A DNA stretch of 64,000 nt from Neptunomonas phycophila (GCF_001922575.1 NZ_MRCI01000001.1:1550001-1614000); one strand, 5' to 3'. Positions 51,636 through 63,306 are shown, counted from the stretch's first letter. The notes: generated by a model not told the origin, from the sequence alone. Numbers and translations: made by a program.

Positions 51636-52298
51636 ATGTCTCGTGAACATGATGAACAAACCATAGCTTTAGCCGCCATGTTTCAAGTGGCGACCTTAGT
51701 CGATCAAATAGCCACTCGAGGCATGGTACCTCAACACAGCCTTGAGTCTTCTATTTATAGCTTATTTGTTGATTCACCCAATATTACCGAAGATGTATTT
51801 GGCGGGGTTAGTAGCTTACCCAACAATTTAGGTATGGGCATCAAGACGTTAAGCGACCTGGTTGAAAAAAAAGGCGATGTGAAAAACAACAACATCACCA
51901 ACTATGTATTAAGCCTAATGATGCTTCAATCCAAGGTGCGCAAAACACCTGGCATGCTTGAGACAATTAGCGATCGACTAGACGACATTAGAGAGAAGAC
52001 TCACTATTTTAGCCCAGATGTGTCCAACCCTATGGACGAGCCATCAGCGTTCACGCATTCCAGTATCATTGCCAACATCGCTAACCTATACCAAGACACA
52101 ATCAGCACTTTTAATTTTAGAATACAGGTCTCTGGAGACCCACGACATCTGCAAAACGCAGAAAATGCCGCTAAAATTCGTGCCCTATTACTTGCTGGTG
52201 TTCGTGCTGCCATTTTGTGGAATCAAGTAGGTGGTAAGCGCTGGCACATGTTGTTTTTCCGCTCTCGAATTAGACCTTCTCTACAAAAAATCCGATAA
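51636..52298 (+). CDS. hflD: HflD-family protein (lysogenisation regulator homologue)
   Basis: HflD is a peripheral membrane helical protein. In E. coli it binds phage lambda CII; its general cellular role is unclear. The 220-residue protein has the family stretches TIALAAMFQVATLVDQIA at the start and LLLAGVRAAILWNQVGGKRW near the end. It begins three bases after mnmA. In many relatives purB follows directly; here two other genes intervene. Confidence 0.93.
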   Translation: MSREHDEQTIALAAMFQVATLVDQIATRGMVPQHSLESSIYSLFVDSPNITEDVFGGVSSLPNNLGMGIKTLSDLVEKKGDVKNNNITNYVLSLMMLQSKVRKTPGMLETISDRLDDIREKTHYFSPDVSNPMDEPSAFTHSSIIANIANLYQDTISTFNFRIQVSGDPRHLQNAENAAKIRALLLAGVRAAILWNQVGGKRWHMLFFRSRIRPSLQKIR

Positions 52299-52373
52299 AG
52301 AAAAAGGTAAATTTGTCGAAACCTACTACACTTAACATGTAAGGACTTACAGTTTTTCTAAGAGTGAGGGTGA

Positions 52374-52841
52374 ATGACAATTTCGAACGCATACTGTAAA
52401 GGACTGAGCCTGCTGGAGTTGCTTATTGCAGTGGCTGTTTTAGGTATTATCGTATCATTCGCCTACCCTTCTTACAGCGCTTATAAAGATAAAGTAGATA
52501 ACGGTGTCGCTATATCTCAACTGCAAGTACTAATTGATAAAATCGAGATTTTCAACGCAGTGAACAATCGCTTCCCAAATTCCCTTGACGAACTCAGCTT
52601 ATCCGATGAACAAAAGACAGATCCATGGGGTAACAACTATGTTTACCTCAATTTATCAACAGTAAAAGGTAATGGGAAAGTCAGAAAAGATAAAAACTTG
52701 AAGCCAATCAATGGTGCGTACGACCTTTACAGTAAAGGAAAAGACGGAGACTCCACCAGCCCTATTAACGCTAAGAAAAGCCAAGATGACATCATTGTTG
52801 CCAACGACGGTTCCTATATCGGCTTAGCTTCTGATTATTAA
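52374..52841 (+). CDS. Orphan GspG-like pseudopilin
   Basis: The N-terminus is a type III (prepilin) signal: a short leader ending in KG, then LSLLELLIAVAVLGIIVSF with Glu at position +5, giving cleavage after Gly10. The rest resembles GspG, the major pseudopilin of type II secretion: DPWGNNYVYLN (about 83-93) and YDLYSKGKDG with acidic residues (about 119-128) that form the calcium site in GspG. No other gsp or pil genes are nearby. It shares one base (TAATG) with the GGDEF/EAL gene, so both are probably translated together. Confidence 0.85.
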   Translation: MTISNAYCKGLSLLELLIAVAVLGIIVSFAYPSYSAYKDKVDNGVAISQLQVLIDKIEIFNAVNNRFPNSLDELSLSDEQKTDPWGNNYVYLNLSTVKGNGKVRKDKNLKPINGAYDLYSKGKDGDSTSPINAKKSQDDIIVANDGSYIGLASDY

Positions 52842-55573
52842 TGAAAATAGAGCTCGAAATATTTAAGAGTAAAATAGCCCGTCGGCTTTTTATTTTGTGC
52901 TTCTCCATTGTAATAGTCCCTATACTATTTACAGCACTTATCTCTAATCACGAAATAAAAAAGCTACTGACTCAAGGTCAGAGCACACTTATTCGCGAAA
53001 GCACCAAAAGCTACGGGCTTGACATGTTCGAGCGTCTCTATAATGCCCAAAGCCACCTAAAACTTGTGATCGAAACACAAGCTTTGGATAATAATTTAGA
53101 CGACTCCGATCAGGAATTATTATCTGAATATTTTTTAAGCATCGATAAAACTCCGTTAGAAGTCAGCCAAGGCACTAACATAGGGAATTTTGAATACCCT
53201 TCGCTAAAAGTAACCCAAAACGGAGACGAGCTGTCGATCTCTTTTCACGTCACTCAAACCAATGGACCACAAGCAACTTTATACACGGCTGAGCTAAACC
53301 AAGAATATTTATGGGCAGACACCTATTTAGATGCGTATGAAGAGCTGTGTGTATACACAAAAAAACTACTATTGCTTCACTGCTCTAATAACCCACCAAA
53401 CTTCGCAGCTATCACGCAATTAAATCAAAAAGAGAGCAAGTTAATCCAGTGGATGAACGAAGAACAGGAAGAAATGCTCTCTGCTCATTGGCAGCTATAC
53501 CTAGGTCATCAATTTAAAAGCAGCGACTGGATTTTAGTCACTAGCAAGCCAGAGTCTATAATTTTCAAAGACTTATACAGCTTTCAAAACTTACTTTTCC
53601 TTGGTATTGCACTAGCCCTATTATTAACAACGTACGCAATTCTGTTCCTTGTAAAGAAGCACCTAAAACCAATTGATGCATTACTGTTAGGTACTCAGGA
53701 AATTTACAAAAACAATTTGCAACATAAAGTGCTTATTAAAACAAACGACGAATATGAAGATTTAGCTAATTCATTCAACACAATGACTACCAAGCTATCA
53801 TCAGAGTCTGATATAAGCACAGCGCTCACAGAGATTGATGAAAAACTGATAACTAGAGCAGCGTTTTCAGAATGTATGGAATCGATCATTCGCAATATAC
53901 CACTCTTAACAGCCGCCCATAGCATCTTTGCTTATGTATCCGATTCCATTAACGAAACCAGTTATTCTAGTTATCGATTTGACTGTAAAGACAATAAGCT
54001 GCATGTAAAGGACCATATACTGCAGGATCCAACTATTGCCTTCGACGATATAGAGCCCGGCACAAGTGTTTGTTTTTCTTACGATCAAATAAAATCACGT
54101 ATAACAACCCCTTACCTCTCTATTGATAGCAGCTACACCTTGTTTCAATTATCAAACGAACAGCACCTGAGAGTTTTCCTTATCGTTGCTAACGATCGTA
54201 AAACATATCATCCACGCACAAACGAATACTTTCAGCACAGCTCAATTGTGTTAAATGCTCTACAAAGAGACAAACTTTTAGAGTCGCAAGCCAATACAGA
54301 TAGTTTAACGAAATTACATAACCGGAAGTACTTTCAAGAACAAGTTTCAGCCTGCTTGGACAACCTTGCTACGCCCTGTAAGGAATCCTTGTTAATGTTT
54401 ATCGATCTTGACCGATTCAAAAACATTAACGATACATTGGGCCATCATATTGGCGATTTATTATTACAAGAGGCGTCCATACGCTTACTTAAATCAATTC
54501 CCAGCAATGCTATCTGTGCTCGATTTGGAGGTGACGAATTTACTGTTTTCATCCCAGACTCAACAAACATCAACGCTGAAAACATCGCCACAGCAATTAT
54601 TACTGCGCTGTCTGACAGCTACTTTATCGGCGGTTATCATGCGATTGTCAGTGCGAGTATTGGCATAAGTATTTCACCTAATGATGCAACGAGCTTTGAT
54701 GAATTATTACAATGCGCAGATTTAGCGATGTACAATGCCAAGGAGAATGGTAGGGAGCAATGTAGTTTCTACAACAAACAACTCAGTGAACAGCTCACTA
54801 AACGCGTCGATATGGAACGGTATGTAGCCAACATACTGAATAAAAATCAATTAACGGTCTATTATCAACCAAAGCTAGATTTACACACCATGACCATCTC
54901 CGGCTTCGAGGCTCTTTCACGCTTTAGCCATCCAACTAAAGGCTCTGTATCCCCTTTCGATGTATTTGCCGTTGCTGAGGATACAGGACGAGTATTAGAA
55001 CTGGGTTATTTTGTACTACATCAAGCCTTGAAACAGCAGGTAGCGTGGGAGCAACAAGGATTATGGTCCGGTAAAATGGCCGTCAATGTATCCCCAGTTC
55101 AACTATTTGATACTCATTTTTTAGCCCATTTAGACCTGTATTTAGAAAAAACAGGCGCTGATCCTCGCAACTTAGAGTTAGAAATTACAGAAGGCGTTTT
55201 AATTGACGATCCAGAAGGAGCAGCGTTACTCTTACGCAAAATCCATGACCGTCATATTAGTATTGCATTGGATGATTTTGGTACGGGTTATTCATCGTTA
55301 GCATACATTACAAATCTGCCAATCGATCATCTAAAAATTGACCGAGCTTTTATCGTACAAATAGATGAAGGTGAAAAATTTAGAGGTGTTCTACAATCCA
55401 TAATTAGTATGGCTAAGCACTTAGGTATGCATGTTACGGCTGAGGGCATTGAAATTGAAAGCCACCTTAATTTTTTACAAGCCGCTGAGTGCGATTACAT
55501 ACAAGGGTACTTTTATAGCAAACCGCTTAGTGCTGAGGGTGCGGCACTGTTCCTTGAAACACATTGCTTATAA
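52841..55573 (+). CDS. Membrane GGDEF/EAL cyclic-di-GMP protein
   Basis: The 910-residue protein has a membrane helix (about 14-34), an external sensor domain (about 35-248), a second helix (about 250-270), a HAMP domain, a middle domain of about 140 residues that may be GAF-like, a GGDEF domain (motif ARFGGDEF near 560-567) and an EAL domain (EAL at about 690). The cyclase motif is intact but the inhibitory I-site RxxD is not (PSNA at that place). The EAL catalytic residues are all present (EALSRF, NVSPVQL, EITEG, DDFGTGYSSL, KIDRAFI, TAEGIE, YIQGY). Both activities, or hydrolysis alone, are possible. Confidence 0.93.
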   Translation: MKIELEIFKSKIARRLFILCFSIVIVPILFTALISNHEIKKLLTQGQSTLIRESTKSYGLDMFERLYNAQSHLKLVIETQALDNNLDDSDQELLSEYFLSIDKTPLEVSQGTNIGNFEYPSLKVTQNGDELSISFHVTQTNGPQATLYTAELNQEYLWADTYLDAYEELCVYTKKLLLLHCSNNPPNFAAITQLNQKESKLIQWMNEEQEEMLSAHWQLYLGHQFKSSDWILVTSKPESIIFKDLYSFQNLLFLGIALALLLTTYAILFLVKKHLKPIDALLLGTQEIYKNNLQHKVLIKTNDEYEDLANSFNTMTTKLSSESDISTALTEIDEKLITRAAFSECMESIIRNIPLLTAAHSIFAYVSDSINETSYSSYRFDCKDNKLHVKDHILQDPTIAFDDIEPGTSVCFSYDQIKSRITTPYLSIDSSYTLFQLSNEQHLRVFLIVANDRKTYHPRTNEYFQHSSIVLNALQRDKLLESQANTDSLTKLHNRKYFQEQVSACLDNLATPCKESLLMFIDLDRFKNINDTLGHHIGDLLLQEASIRLLKSIPSNAICARFGGDEFTVFIPDSTNINAENIATAIITALSDSYFIGGYHAIVSASIGISISPNDATSFDELLQCADLAMYNAKENGREQCSFYNKQLSEQLTKRVDMERYVANILNKNQLTVYYQPKLDLHTMTISGFEALSRFSHPTKGSVSPFDVFAVAEDTGRVLELGYFVLHQALKQQVAWEQQGLWSGKMAVNVSPVQLFDTHFLAHLDLYLEKTGADPRNLELEITEGVLIDDPEGAALLLRKIHDRHISIALDDFGTGYSSLAYITNLPIDHLKIDRAFIVQIDEGEKFRGVLQSIISMAKHLGMHVTAEGIEIESHLNFLQAAECDYIQGYFYSKPLSAEGAALFLETHCL

Positions 55574-55647
55574 AAACACCGCACAAGTTCATCCTTTGTC
55601 CAGAGTGTAGGCTGAATCTAACTACAGATTTTCGTTATATTTTCCGC

Positions 55648-57059
<1,412 letters not shown>

Positions 57060-57085
57060 GTGTTTTCTTTAATATAGCTCTCAAC

Positions 57086-57122
57086 ACCTAAGTGGCTTTA
57101 AATTATTAAAAGCCACTTAGGT
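57086..57122 (+). terminator. Long hairpin after purB
   Basis: The arms ACCTAAGTGGCTTT and AAAGCCACTTAGGT pair over 14 bases with a nine-base AT loop, 27 bases after the stop. The tail is AT-rich with pyrimidines but no clean T run. Confidence 0.6.
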
Positions 57123-57266
57123 AAATCCTTCCTCTTCTCTTCGCTTCCCCTTCTTCTTTATTTTCGCGTAATCTATCGGTTTAATTGCTGTAAAGCTGGA
57201 ATAAATCTTCTCTGTGGCAGTCTATACATCAGACTTACTAACGACTAACCGTAAAAGGATTGAATA

Positions 57267-58031
57267 ATGCGTAAATTATGGGCTCCGGCCATATTAATGA
57301 GTTCTTGCTTACTCGTACCTCACGTTAACGCAGGATGGTCGGATTTAGTTGATAAGGTCAAAGATGAAGGTGGTAGCGTACTCAAAGACTCCCTCACATC
57401 GGGTAACAACACAGGCTCGTCCTCATCATTGGAGACGTCCACCATCATAGAGGGGTTAAAAGAATCGTTATCAGTCGGCACCCAACGTGCGGTAGCTATA
57501 GTCTCTGCAAATGGCGGCTACCTAAATGATGCTGACATACGAGTCCCCTTGCCTAACGGCTTAGATAAGCTGTCGGGAGCTTTACGCCAATTTGGTATGG
57601 GCGATCAGGTCGACGAGTTTGAAAACTCTATTAACCGTGCCGCAGAAAAAGCCGCACCTAAAGCTGCCTCTATTCTTTCTGAAACCATTACCAACATGAG
57701 TTTTGAGGATGCGCGCACTATATACTCAGGTGGCGATGACGCAGCTACTCAATATTTAAAGGACAAGTCAGGCGATAAGATTGCGGCTTTATTCAAACCT
57801 GAAATCAGCTCGGCTTTATCTAGTGTTGATGCAACCCGCTCGTACGATCAACTCGCCAAAAAAGCGGCTAGCCTACCCGTCGTCGGAGAATCAATCGACA
57901 CTGATTTGACTGACTATGTAACAAACAAAGCGCTCGATGGCTTGTTTTTAAAACTAGCCGAGCAAGAAAAAGCGATTAGAGAAAACCCCGCTGCTAGAAC
58001 AACAGAGCTTCTGCAAACGCTATGGAAATAG
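57267..58031 (+). CDS. DUF4197 secreted protein
   Basis: This 254-residue protein begins with a signal peptide (about 1-22, cleaved after NAG/A-like boundary near VNAG) and then matches DUF4197, with the LKESLSVGTQRAVAIVS stretch near residue 65 and a helical C-terminal half. Function unknown; it is probably periplasmic or lipid-associated. It stands alone between purB and ahpF, with an AAAGGA site before the ATG and a strong terminator after. Confidence 0.85.
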   Translation: MRKLWAPAILMSSCLLVPHVNAGWSDLVDKVKDEGGSVLKDSLTSGNNTGSSSSLETSTIIEGLKESLSVGTQRAVAIVSANGGYLNDADIRVPLPNGLDKLSGALRQFGMGDQVDEFENSINRAAEKAAPKAASILSETITNMSFEDARTIYSGGDDAATQYLKDKSGDKIAALFKPEISSALSSVDATRSYDQLAKKAASLPVVGESIDTDLTDYVTNKALDGLFLKLAEQEKAIRENPAARTTELLQTLWK

Positions 58032-58047
58032 CGTAGCCTTTACCCAT

Positions 58048-58088
58048 AAAAAAGCCCCTACCAAAGAGTTCTGGTGGGGGCTTTTTTT
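58048..58088. terminator. Bidirectional terminator between the DUF4197 gene and ahpF
   Basis: A ten-pair stem (GCCCCTACCA / TGGTGGGGGC, one G-U) with an eight-base loop is flanked by A6 and T7. It separates two convergent genes. Confidence 0.9.
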
Positions 58089-58114
58089 ATCAGGTGGATC
58101 GCCTGACTGTCAGG

Positions 58115-59692
58115 TTAGGCCGCTTCGCTTCCTGCTTCTGCGGGCACTGACGTACGTATTAAGTGATCGAATGCGCCCAAAGCGGCTGTTGCACCAGCGC
58201 CCATTGCAATAATAATCTGCTTGTAAGGGACGGTAGTCACATCGCCTGCAGCAAAAACGCCTGGCATCGATGTCTGCCCTTTTGTATCGATTACAATTTC
58301 GCCTCGATCTGATAGTTCAAGCTTATCTTTTAACCATTCAGTGTTCGGAATTAAACCTATCTGAACAAATATCCCAGCAACATCCACTAAGTGTTTATCA
58401 CCCGTAGCACGGTCTGTGTAATTCAGACCAATAACTCGCTGGCCATCACCGATAACCTCTGTGGTCATCGCTTCTTTAATGATGGTGATATTTTTCATCG
58501 ATTTAGCTTTGCGCACTAAGACTTCATCGGCACGTAATGTGTTGCCAAATTCAAGTACGGTGACATGCTCAACGATACCAGCCAAATCGATTGCTGCTTC
58601 AATACCTGAGTTACCACCGCCAATCACAGCAACTTTTTTACCTTTAAATAACGGGCCATCACAATGCGGGCAGTAAGCCACTCCTTTACCACGATATTCT
58701 TTCTCGCCCGGTACGTTCATTTCTCTCCAGCGCGCACCTGTGGCTAAAATGACAGACTTACTTTTTAGAACCGCACCACTTTCTAGCTCAACCTCAATCA
58801 TGTCACCTTTAGTTAGCCGCTTGGCTCGCTGCGTGTTTACAAGATCAACATCATAATCTAATACGTGTTGCTCAAGGTTAGCGACTAATTTAGGACCTTC
58901 TGTTTCTTTTACTGAGATAAAGTTTTCAATAGCCATCGTATCCATCACTTGGCCGCCAAAACGTTCGGCCACAACACCAGTGCGGATACCTTTACGGGCG
59001 GCGTAAATTGCTGATGCTGCACCAGCGGGGCCACCACCAACGACCAGTACATCGTATGGGTCTTTTTCTGCTAAGGCCGCTGCTTGGCGCTCACTCGCTC
59101 CGCTATCAACTTTGTTGAGTATCTCTGCCAAAGACATGCGCCCTTGACCAAATAACTCACCATTCAAATAAACAGATGGAACTGCCATGATATTTCGCTC
59201 GTTAACTTCATCCTGAAACAAAGCACCATCGATCATGGTTGTACGTATATTCGGATTTTTAATCGCCATCAGGTTGAGTGCTTGTACAACCTCAGGGCAG
59301 TTTTGGCATGACAGGGAAATGTATACTTCAAAGTTGTAATCACCCGTAAGCTGCTCTGCCTGCTCGATTAATGCAGGTTCGGCTTTAGAGGGATGCCCCC
59401 CTGCCTGTAATAATGCCAGCACAAGTGACGTAAATTCATGGCCCATTGGGATGCCAGCAAAAGCGACACGAGATGCGCTACCTTTAGGCGCTATACTCAT
59501 TTGCGGTGCTCGACCAACGGGGTTGTTATCAATAATTAATTCTATTTTTGAAGAGAGCGCCGAAATTTCGGTGGCCAATTCTTCTAGCTCTTTAGATTTT
59601 GCAGTGTTATTGGTGGACACAGTCAGTTCTATCGGATTAACGATGTTCTGCAAATAGGTGTCCAATTGTTTCTTAAGGTTTGTATCTAACAT
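58115..59692 (-). CDS. ahpF: Alkyl hydroperoxide reductase subunit F
   Basis: AhpF carries electrons from NADH to AhpC. The 525-residue protein has an N-terminal double thioredoxin-like domain with CQNCPE (about 130-135) and a thioredoxin-reductase-like part with GGGPAGAAS, the second redox pair in [19 protein letters not shown] and AAGDVT. It lies 124 bases downstream of ahpC on the same strand. The gap shows no clear terminator. Confidence 0.97.
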   Translation of the reverse strand: MLDTNLKKQLDTYLQNIVNPIELTVSTNNTAKSKELEELATEISALSSKIELIIDNNPVGRAPQMSIAPKGSASRVAFAGIPMGHEFTSLVLALLQAGGHPSKAEPALIEQAEQLTGDYNFEVYISLSCQNCPEVVQALNLMAIKNPNIRTTMIDGALFQDEVNERNIMAVPSVYLNGELFGQGRMSLAEILNKVDSGASERQAAALAEKDPYDVLVVGGGPAGAASAIYAARKGIRTGVVAERFGGQVMDTMAIENFISVKETEGPKLVANLEQHVLDYDVDLVNTQRAKRLTKGDMIEVELESGAVLKSKSVILATGARWREMNVPGEKEYRGKGVAYCPHCDGPLFKGKKVAVIGGGNSGIEAAIDLAGIVEHVTVLEFGNTLRADEVLVRKAKSMKNITIIKEAMTTEVIGDGQRVIGLNYTDRATGDKHLVDVAGIFVQIGLIPNTEWLKDKLELSDRGEIVIDTKGQTSMPGVFAAGDVTTVPYKQIIIAMGAGATAALGAFDHLIRTSVPAEAGSEAA

Positions 59693-59816
59693 TATCGTTA
59701 CCTGACTAGTGTCTTAAAATTCGACTTATCTTACGTAATAAAGCTGATGCCTAATCGGCCAACTGGCTCCTACTAGCGAGTGGTTCTCAAGCAGGAGTCA
59801 GTTGAGGAGCGTCGTT

Positions 59817-60374
59817 TTAGATTTTGCCAACTAGATCCAAAGACGGAGCAAGTGTTGCTTCACCTTCTTTCCATTTAGCCGGGCATACTTCACCTGGGTG
59901 AGCCGCTACGTATTGTGCTGCTTTTACCTTACGGACGGTGTCTGCCGCCTCACGACCAATACCTTCAGCAGTAATTTCAACTGACTGGATAATACCTTCA
60001 GGATCGATTACAAACGTCGCACGGTCAGCAAGGCCTTGGTTTTCACGCATCACACCAAAGTTGCGAGTAACCGTGCCTGTAGGATCGCCGATCATTGTGT
60101 ATTGGATCTTGCCGATCGTTTCAGAAGAGTCGTGCCATGCTTTATGAGTAAAGTGCGTATCAGTAGACACTGAGTATACTTCTACACCCATGCTTTGAAG
60201 TTCAGCATAGCTGTCTGCCATATCGCCTAGCTCGGTTGGACAAACAAATGTGAAATCAGCTGGGTAAAAGAAAACAATAGACCATTTACCTTTTAGATCA
60301 GCGTCTGATACTTCGATAAATTCGCCTTGTTTAAAAGCTGATGCATTAAATGGTTTGATTTCTGTATTGATCAT
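59817..60374 (-). CDS. ahpC: Alkyl hydroperoxide reductase subunit C (peroxiredoxin)
   Basis: AhpC reduces organic peroxides and H2O2. The 185-residue protein is a typical two-Cys peroxiredoxin: peroxidatic Cys45 in [11 protein letters not shown] and resolving Cys164 in GEVCPAKW. The sequence is close to E. coli AhpC. An AGGAGC site precedes the ATG. OxyR-like control is expected, but no convincing OxyR site is readable upstream. Confidence 0.98.
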   Translation of the reverse strand: MINTEIKPFNASAFKQGEFIEVSDADLKGKWSIVFFYPADFTFVCPTELGDMADSYAELQSMGVEVYSVSTDTHFTHKAWHDSSETIGKIQYTMIGDPTGTVTRNFGVMRENQGLADRATFVIDPEGIIQSVEITAEGIGREAADTVRKVKAAQYVAAHPGEVCPAKWKEGEATLAPSLDLVGKI

Positions 60375-60566
60375 TTTGTTGCTCCTGTTAAAGCTGGGTT
60401 TGATTCAATTAGGTGTTGATTCGACAGGAGCTAGTCTATGGAAATTGATTGATATGTAGAAATTAATTGTTTTTAAGAGGTTGATTAGTTTTTTCTATTA
60501 AGGCCCCTTATATATAGTAGAAGTTAATCGAGTAGCATGGCTTAGCGTAATCCGTGTTCGCACAAC

Positions 60567-60594
60567 AAAAAAAAGCAGCCTAGTGGCTGCTTTT
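60567..60594 (-). terminator. Intrinsic terminator after the metalloprotease gene
   Basis: On the minus strand AAAAGCAGCC / GGCTGCTTTT pairs with a four-base loop and is followed by a run of T residues, about 30 bases after the protease stop. The rest of the 250-base gap up to ahpC is its promoter region. Confidence 0.88.
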
Positions 60595-60624
60595 AGAGCG
60601 TTGTTTAATGATGAGTAACAGTCA

Positions 60625-63306
60625 CTAATCCGCAATAAAAATGCTGATTGTTTCACTGGTATGCCCCAGCTCACTATCGCGAGATTGCTCTTCTTGCACA
60701 TACGCGGAAACTTTAGAAGATGATAAGGCTCGATGAGCGGCATAGGCGGTATCAGCTCCCCGGAAACTGGCTAGGGCCGTCACAACAACAGGGTGCTTAT
60801 TCGCTGAAAGCTTGTTGAAATTAACCACCTTATTGGCACCGTACGCTGTCGTCACTTCAATCGACCGACCGCCAATGTCGGTATTCCCTTTTTCTATCGC
60901 GATCCAACCGACCACTTCGCTAGCATGACCATTGCTTAAACTTTCTTGTTCTTGAAGCGCGAGCTGTAAGCCTGCATTCGAGTTTGAGAGCACCCTAGCA
61001 ACTACAACGTCCTCGTCATTAACACTGTTAACGCTTGTAAAAATAACGGGAGGTTCACTAAAGCTTGAGCCGTAAGACACATTAACGGATTGGGATGCGG
61101 TTACCTCTACATCCGAGCGGCCGGCTTTTAATACTAAATCGCCTAATTGATACTCACCACTGTCAGCGACAAGATAGAATATTTTTTCCCCGTTAACGTG
61201 AGTACCGCCCTGATAATCCCAACCTGAAAAGCGGATATCAAAACTAGTAGGTGTAACGTTGCGGATTTGAATAGCACCTAACTCATTTGATAGTTCACCA
61301 ACCGACGCTGTTACAACAGGAGCGCTGTAGTCCTTGCCTAGTGGAACCGTTGTCCACTGGTCAGTAATGCCTTGTAAGTAGCCCCACTCAACAGGCGTAG
61401 CATCAATTTGTGGTTGTTGGCGCAATGCAGACGCATCGCCTCCTCGGGTGCTGACATCCTGCGCAAAAAGCTGCCCACCAATAGATATTGCATCGATTGT
61501 CTCCGTTGTATGAGCAACTTCAGAATCGCGCGATTGCTCTTCCTCAACAAAGATGGATGAGTTAATTAAAGGCAACCACTCATGGGTAACAAGCGTCTGC
61601 TGAGTTAAATAAGTGACTTCTTCGCCTCCCAATATTACTTTTCCTGAGCCATGCGGGCTATAAACGGCTAAATACCCAACTGTTTCAGCGGCATGGCCAT
61701 TGTTCAAACTTTCTTGCTCATACAAAGCGGCACTGAAACCCGTGGCGGTTACCGATTTAACACGGGGTATAGCGGCTTGTGCTTCATTGGCTGTTTGCAT
61801 CGTTAAAAAGATCCGCGGGGCTGCCGCAAAGCTGGCGCTGAATGTCTGTGCTTGGAAGTTACGCGTTTTATCTAACGTAAAGGTTCCCACTTCCCAAATA
61901 GAGCCATCTGGCATTGTGTATCGACCACTTTCTAACACCACATGCGGTATCGTTTCGCTGGCGTGCTCCCCATCTAAATAATCCCATTCGCTAAAGTTAA
62001 TCGAGAAGCGCGTTTCATACCCCTCACGGGTTACATTTTTAATACGAACCACACCTGGTGAGCTGTTATTAAAGCTTGGTGGTCCTGCGATAACGACCGG
62101 ATTGTCATAGGTAGAGGGCAGCACAACACTTGTCCACTCATGGCTTGTGTTCAGTACAAGCAGATCACTGCCTCGCCGTGTAGGGTCTTCTGGATGACTG
62201 TCTATTTCATCTGGCGTGCCGTCACCATCCGCATCTACGTCAATTGCTGGGTCGGCTACTCCGCCATCATTTGGGTTATCAGGGTCTAGACCATTTCGTA
62301 ATTCATAAGCATCATCTAACCCATCACCATCGCTATCAGGCGGTGAACCAGCTTGCCAAGGCTCCTGTACATCACACATTGAATCAAAACCTGCTAGCTC
62401 ACCGGTCACAGTATTCCATGCAGATACAGGCTCTTCTTGGCAAACCGATTCACGATAGGAGGCAACAACCGACATCGTATCGTTAATTAATCGCGTATTA
62501 TCAGCATCAGCCTGATCCCCCGCCGCGACACCTTGATAGTTAACGTAGGGAGTAGAGAACAGAGGGGCGCCTGCGTAATAGGTTCCGTCGTTATAGTTGT
62601 AGCCCATAGCGGTAGAGTAAGCTTTGCCATTAGATCCTGTGAAAAACCAACCCGCTGAATATTGATTATCTAGATAGCTATTTGGCCCCGCTCCACTACT
62701 TAAAGCTTTGGGGTGCGCCGCGCCTAAATTATGCCCAAGCTCATGTACGAGGGTGTTGGATATATCAACTGATCGTATGGCGGCAACCGAGAACGCAGCA
62801 CTCGAATCCCCTTGCCAATAAATTAATGAATACCCCAAGCCCACATTACCGTATGCAGAGCCATGATCCACCATCATAGTTACTAGATCTGCACCGTACG
62901 TTTCACGTGCAGTGGCAACCGAACTAAACACCCCTTGCCCTTGGCGTAAAGCCACTAAATCATTATAAAAACTACTGCTATTGGTAGTAGCTTGCGTGGT
63001 GTAATCAATATCAAGACTATGGACAATATTGAACTCCAGGTCTAACCCGCTATTGCTTGCCACTTGATTCATTCGGTTTTGGATATCCAATGAAAACAGC
63101 TCCATCCCCCCATTATTATCGACCCAGGCCTTAGCCGTTGAATCAAAGACCATCATGACATCAATTTCTTCGGCAAAAACAGGTGAACTGATTAAGGCCA
63201 CCGCTAGGGAAGTAGTCATTAAAATAGGAACACGTTTCGCTTGATGGGCGTGTTTGGGCGAAACAATTACAGGATGTTCAGATTTTTTTAGTTGTTGAGC
63301 CATCAT
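60625..63306 (-). CDS. Secreted metzincin metalloprotease with lectin-like repeats
   Basis: The 893-residue protein has a long basic N-terminus and a signal peptide ending near SPVFA (residue 45). The catalytic domain (about 47-288) carries the zinc motif HELGHNLGAAH (His188, Glu189, His192, His198) and the Met-turn AMGYN (Met234), placing it with reprolysin-like M12 metzincins. Acidic calcium-binding repeats (DSDGDGLDD, DVDADGDGT; about 324-368) link to a C-terminal half (388-893) made of six similar units, each with a W/EE...H..E motif and resembling H-type lectin folds. There is no pro-domain between signal and catalytic domain. It lies 80 bases downstream of the gene at 63387. Confidence 0.88.
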   Translation of the reverse strand: MMAQQLKKSEHPVIVSPKHAHQAKRVPILMTTSLAVALISSPVFAEEIDVMMVFDSTAKAWVDNNGGMELFSLDIQNRMNQVASNSGLDLEFNIVHSLDIDYTTQATTNSSSFYNDLVALRQGQGVFSSVATARETYGADLVTMMVDHGSAYGNVGLGYSLIYWQGDSSAAFSVAAIRSVDISNTLVHELGHNLGAAHPKALSSGAGPNSYLDNQYSAGWFFTGSNGKAYSTAMGYNYNDGTYYAGAPLFSTPYVNYQGVAAGDQADADNTRLINDTMSVVASYRESVCQEEPVSAWNTVTGELAGFDSMCDVQEPWQAGSPPDSDGDGLDDAYELRNGLDPDNPNDGGVADPAIDVDADGDGTPDEIDSHPEDPTRRGSDLLVLNTSHEWTSVVLPSTYDNPVVIAGPPSFNNSSPGVVRIKNVTREGYETRFSINFSEWDYLDGEHASETIPHVVLESGRYTMPDGSIWEVGTFTLDKTRNFQAQTFSASFAAAPRIFLTMQTANEAQAAIPRVKSVTATGFSAALYEQESLNNGHAAETVGYLAVYSPHGSGKVILGGEEVTYLTQQTLVTHEWLPLINSSIFVEEEQSRDSEVAHTTETIDAISIGGQLFAQDVSTRGGDASALRQQPQIDATPVEWGYLQGITDQWTTVPLGKDYSAPVVTASVGELSNELGAIQIRNVTPTSFDIRFSGWDYQGGTHVNGEKIFYLVADSGEYQLGDLVLKAGRSDVEVTASQSVNVSYGSSFSEPPVIFTSVNSVNDEDVVVARVLSNSNAGLQLALQEQESLSNGHASEVVGWIAIEKGNTDIGGRSIEVTTAYGANKVVNFNKLSANKHPVVVTALASFRGADTAYAAHRALSSSKVSAYVQEEQSRDSELGHTSETISIFIAD

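Noticed and set aside
60462-60498. Possible OxyR site upstream of ahpC: four AT-rich tetranucleotides at exact 11-base intervals on the minus strand
   Set aside because: Only the first (ATAG) matches the ATAG-N7-CTAT consensus; the other three (TAAT, TTAA, TAAT) do not, so the pattern is as likely to come from AT-richness.
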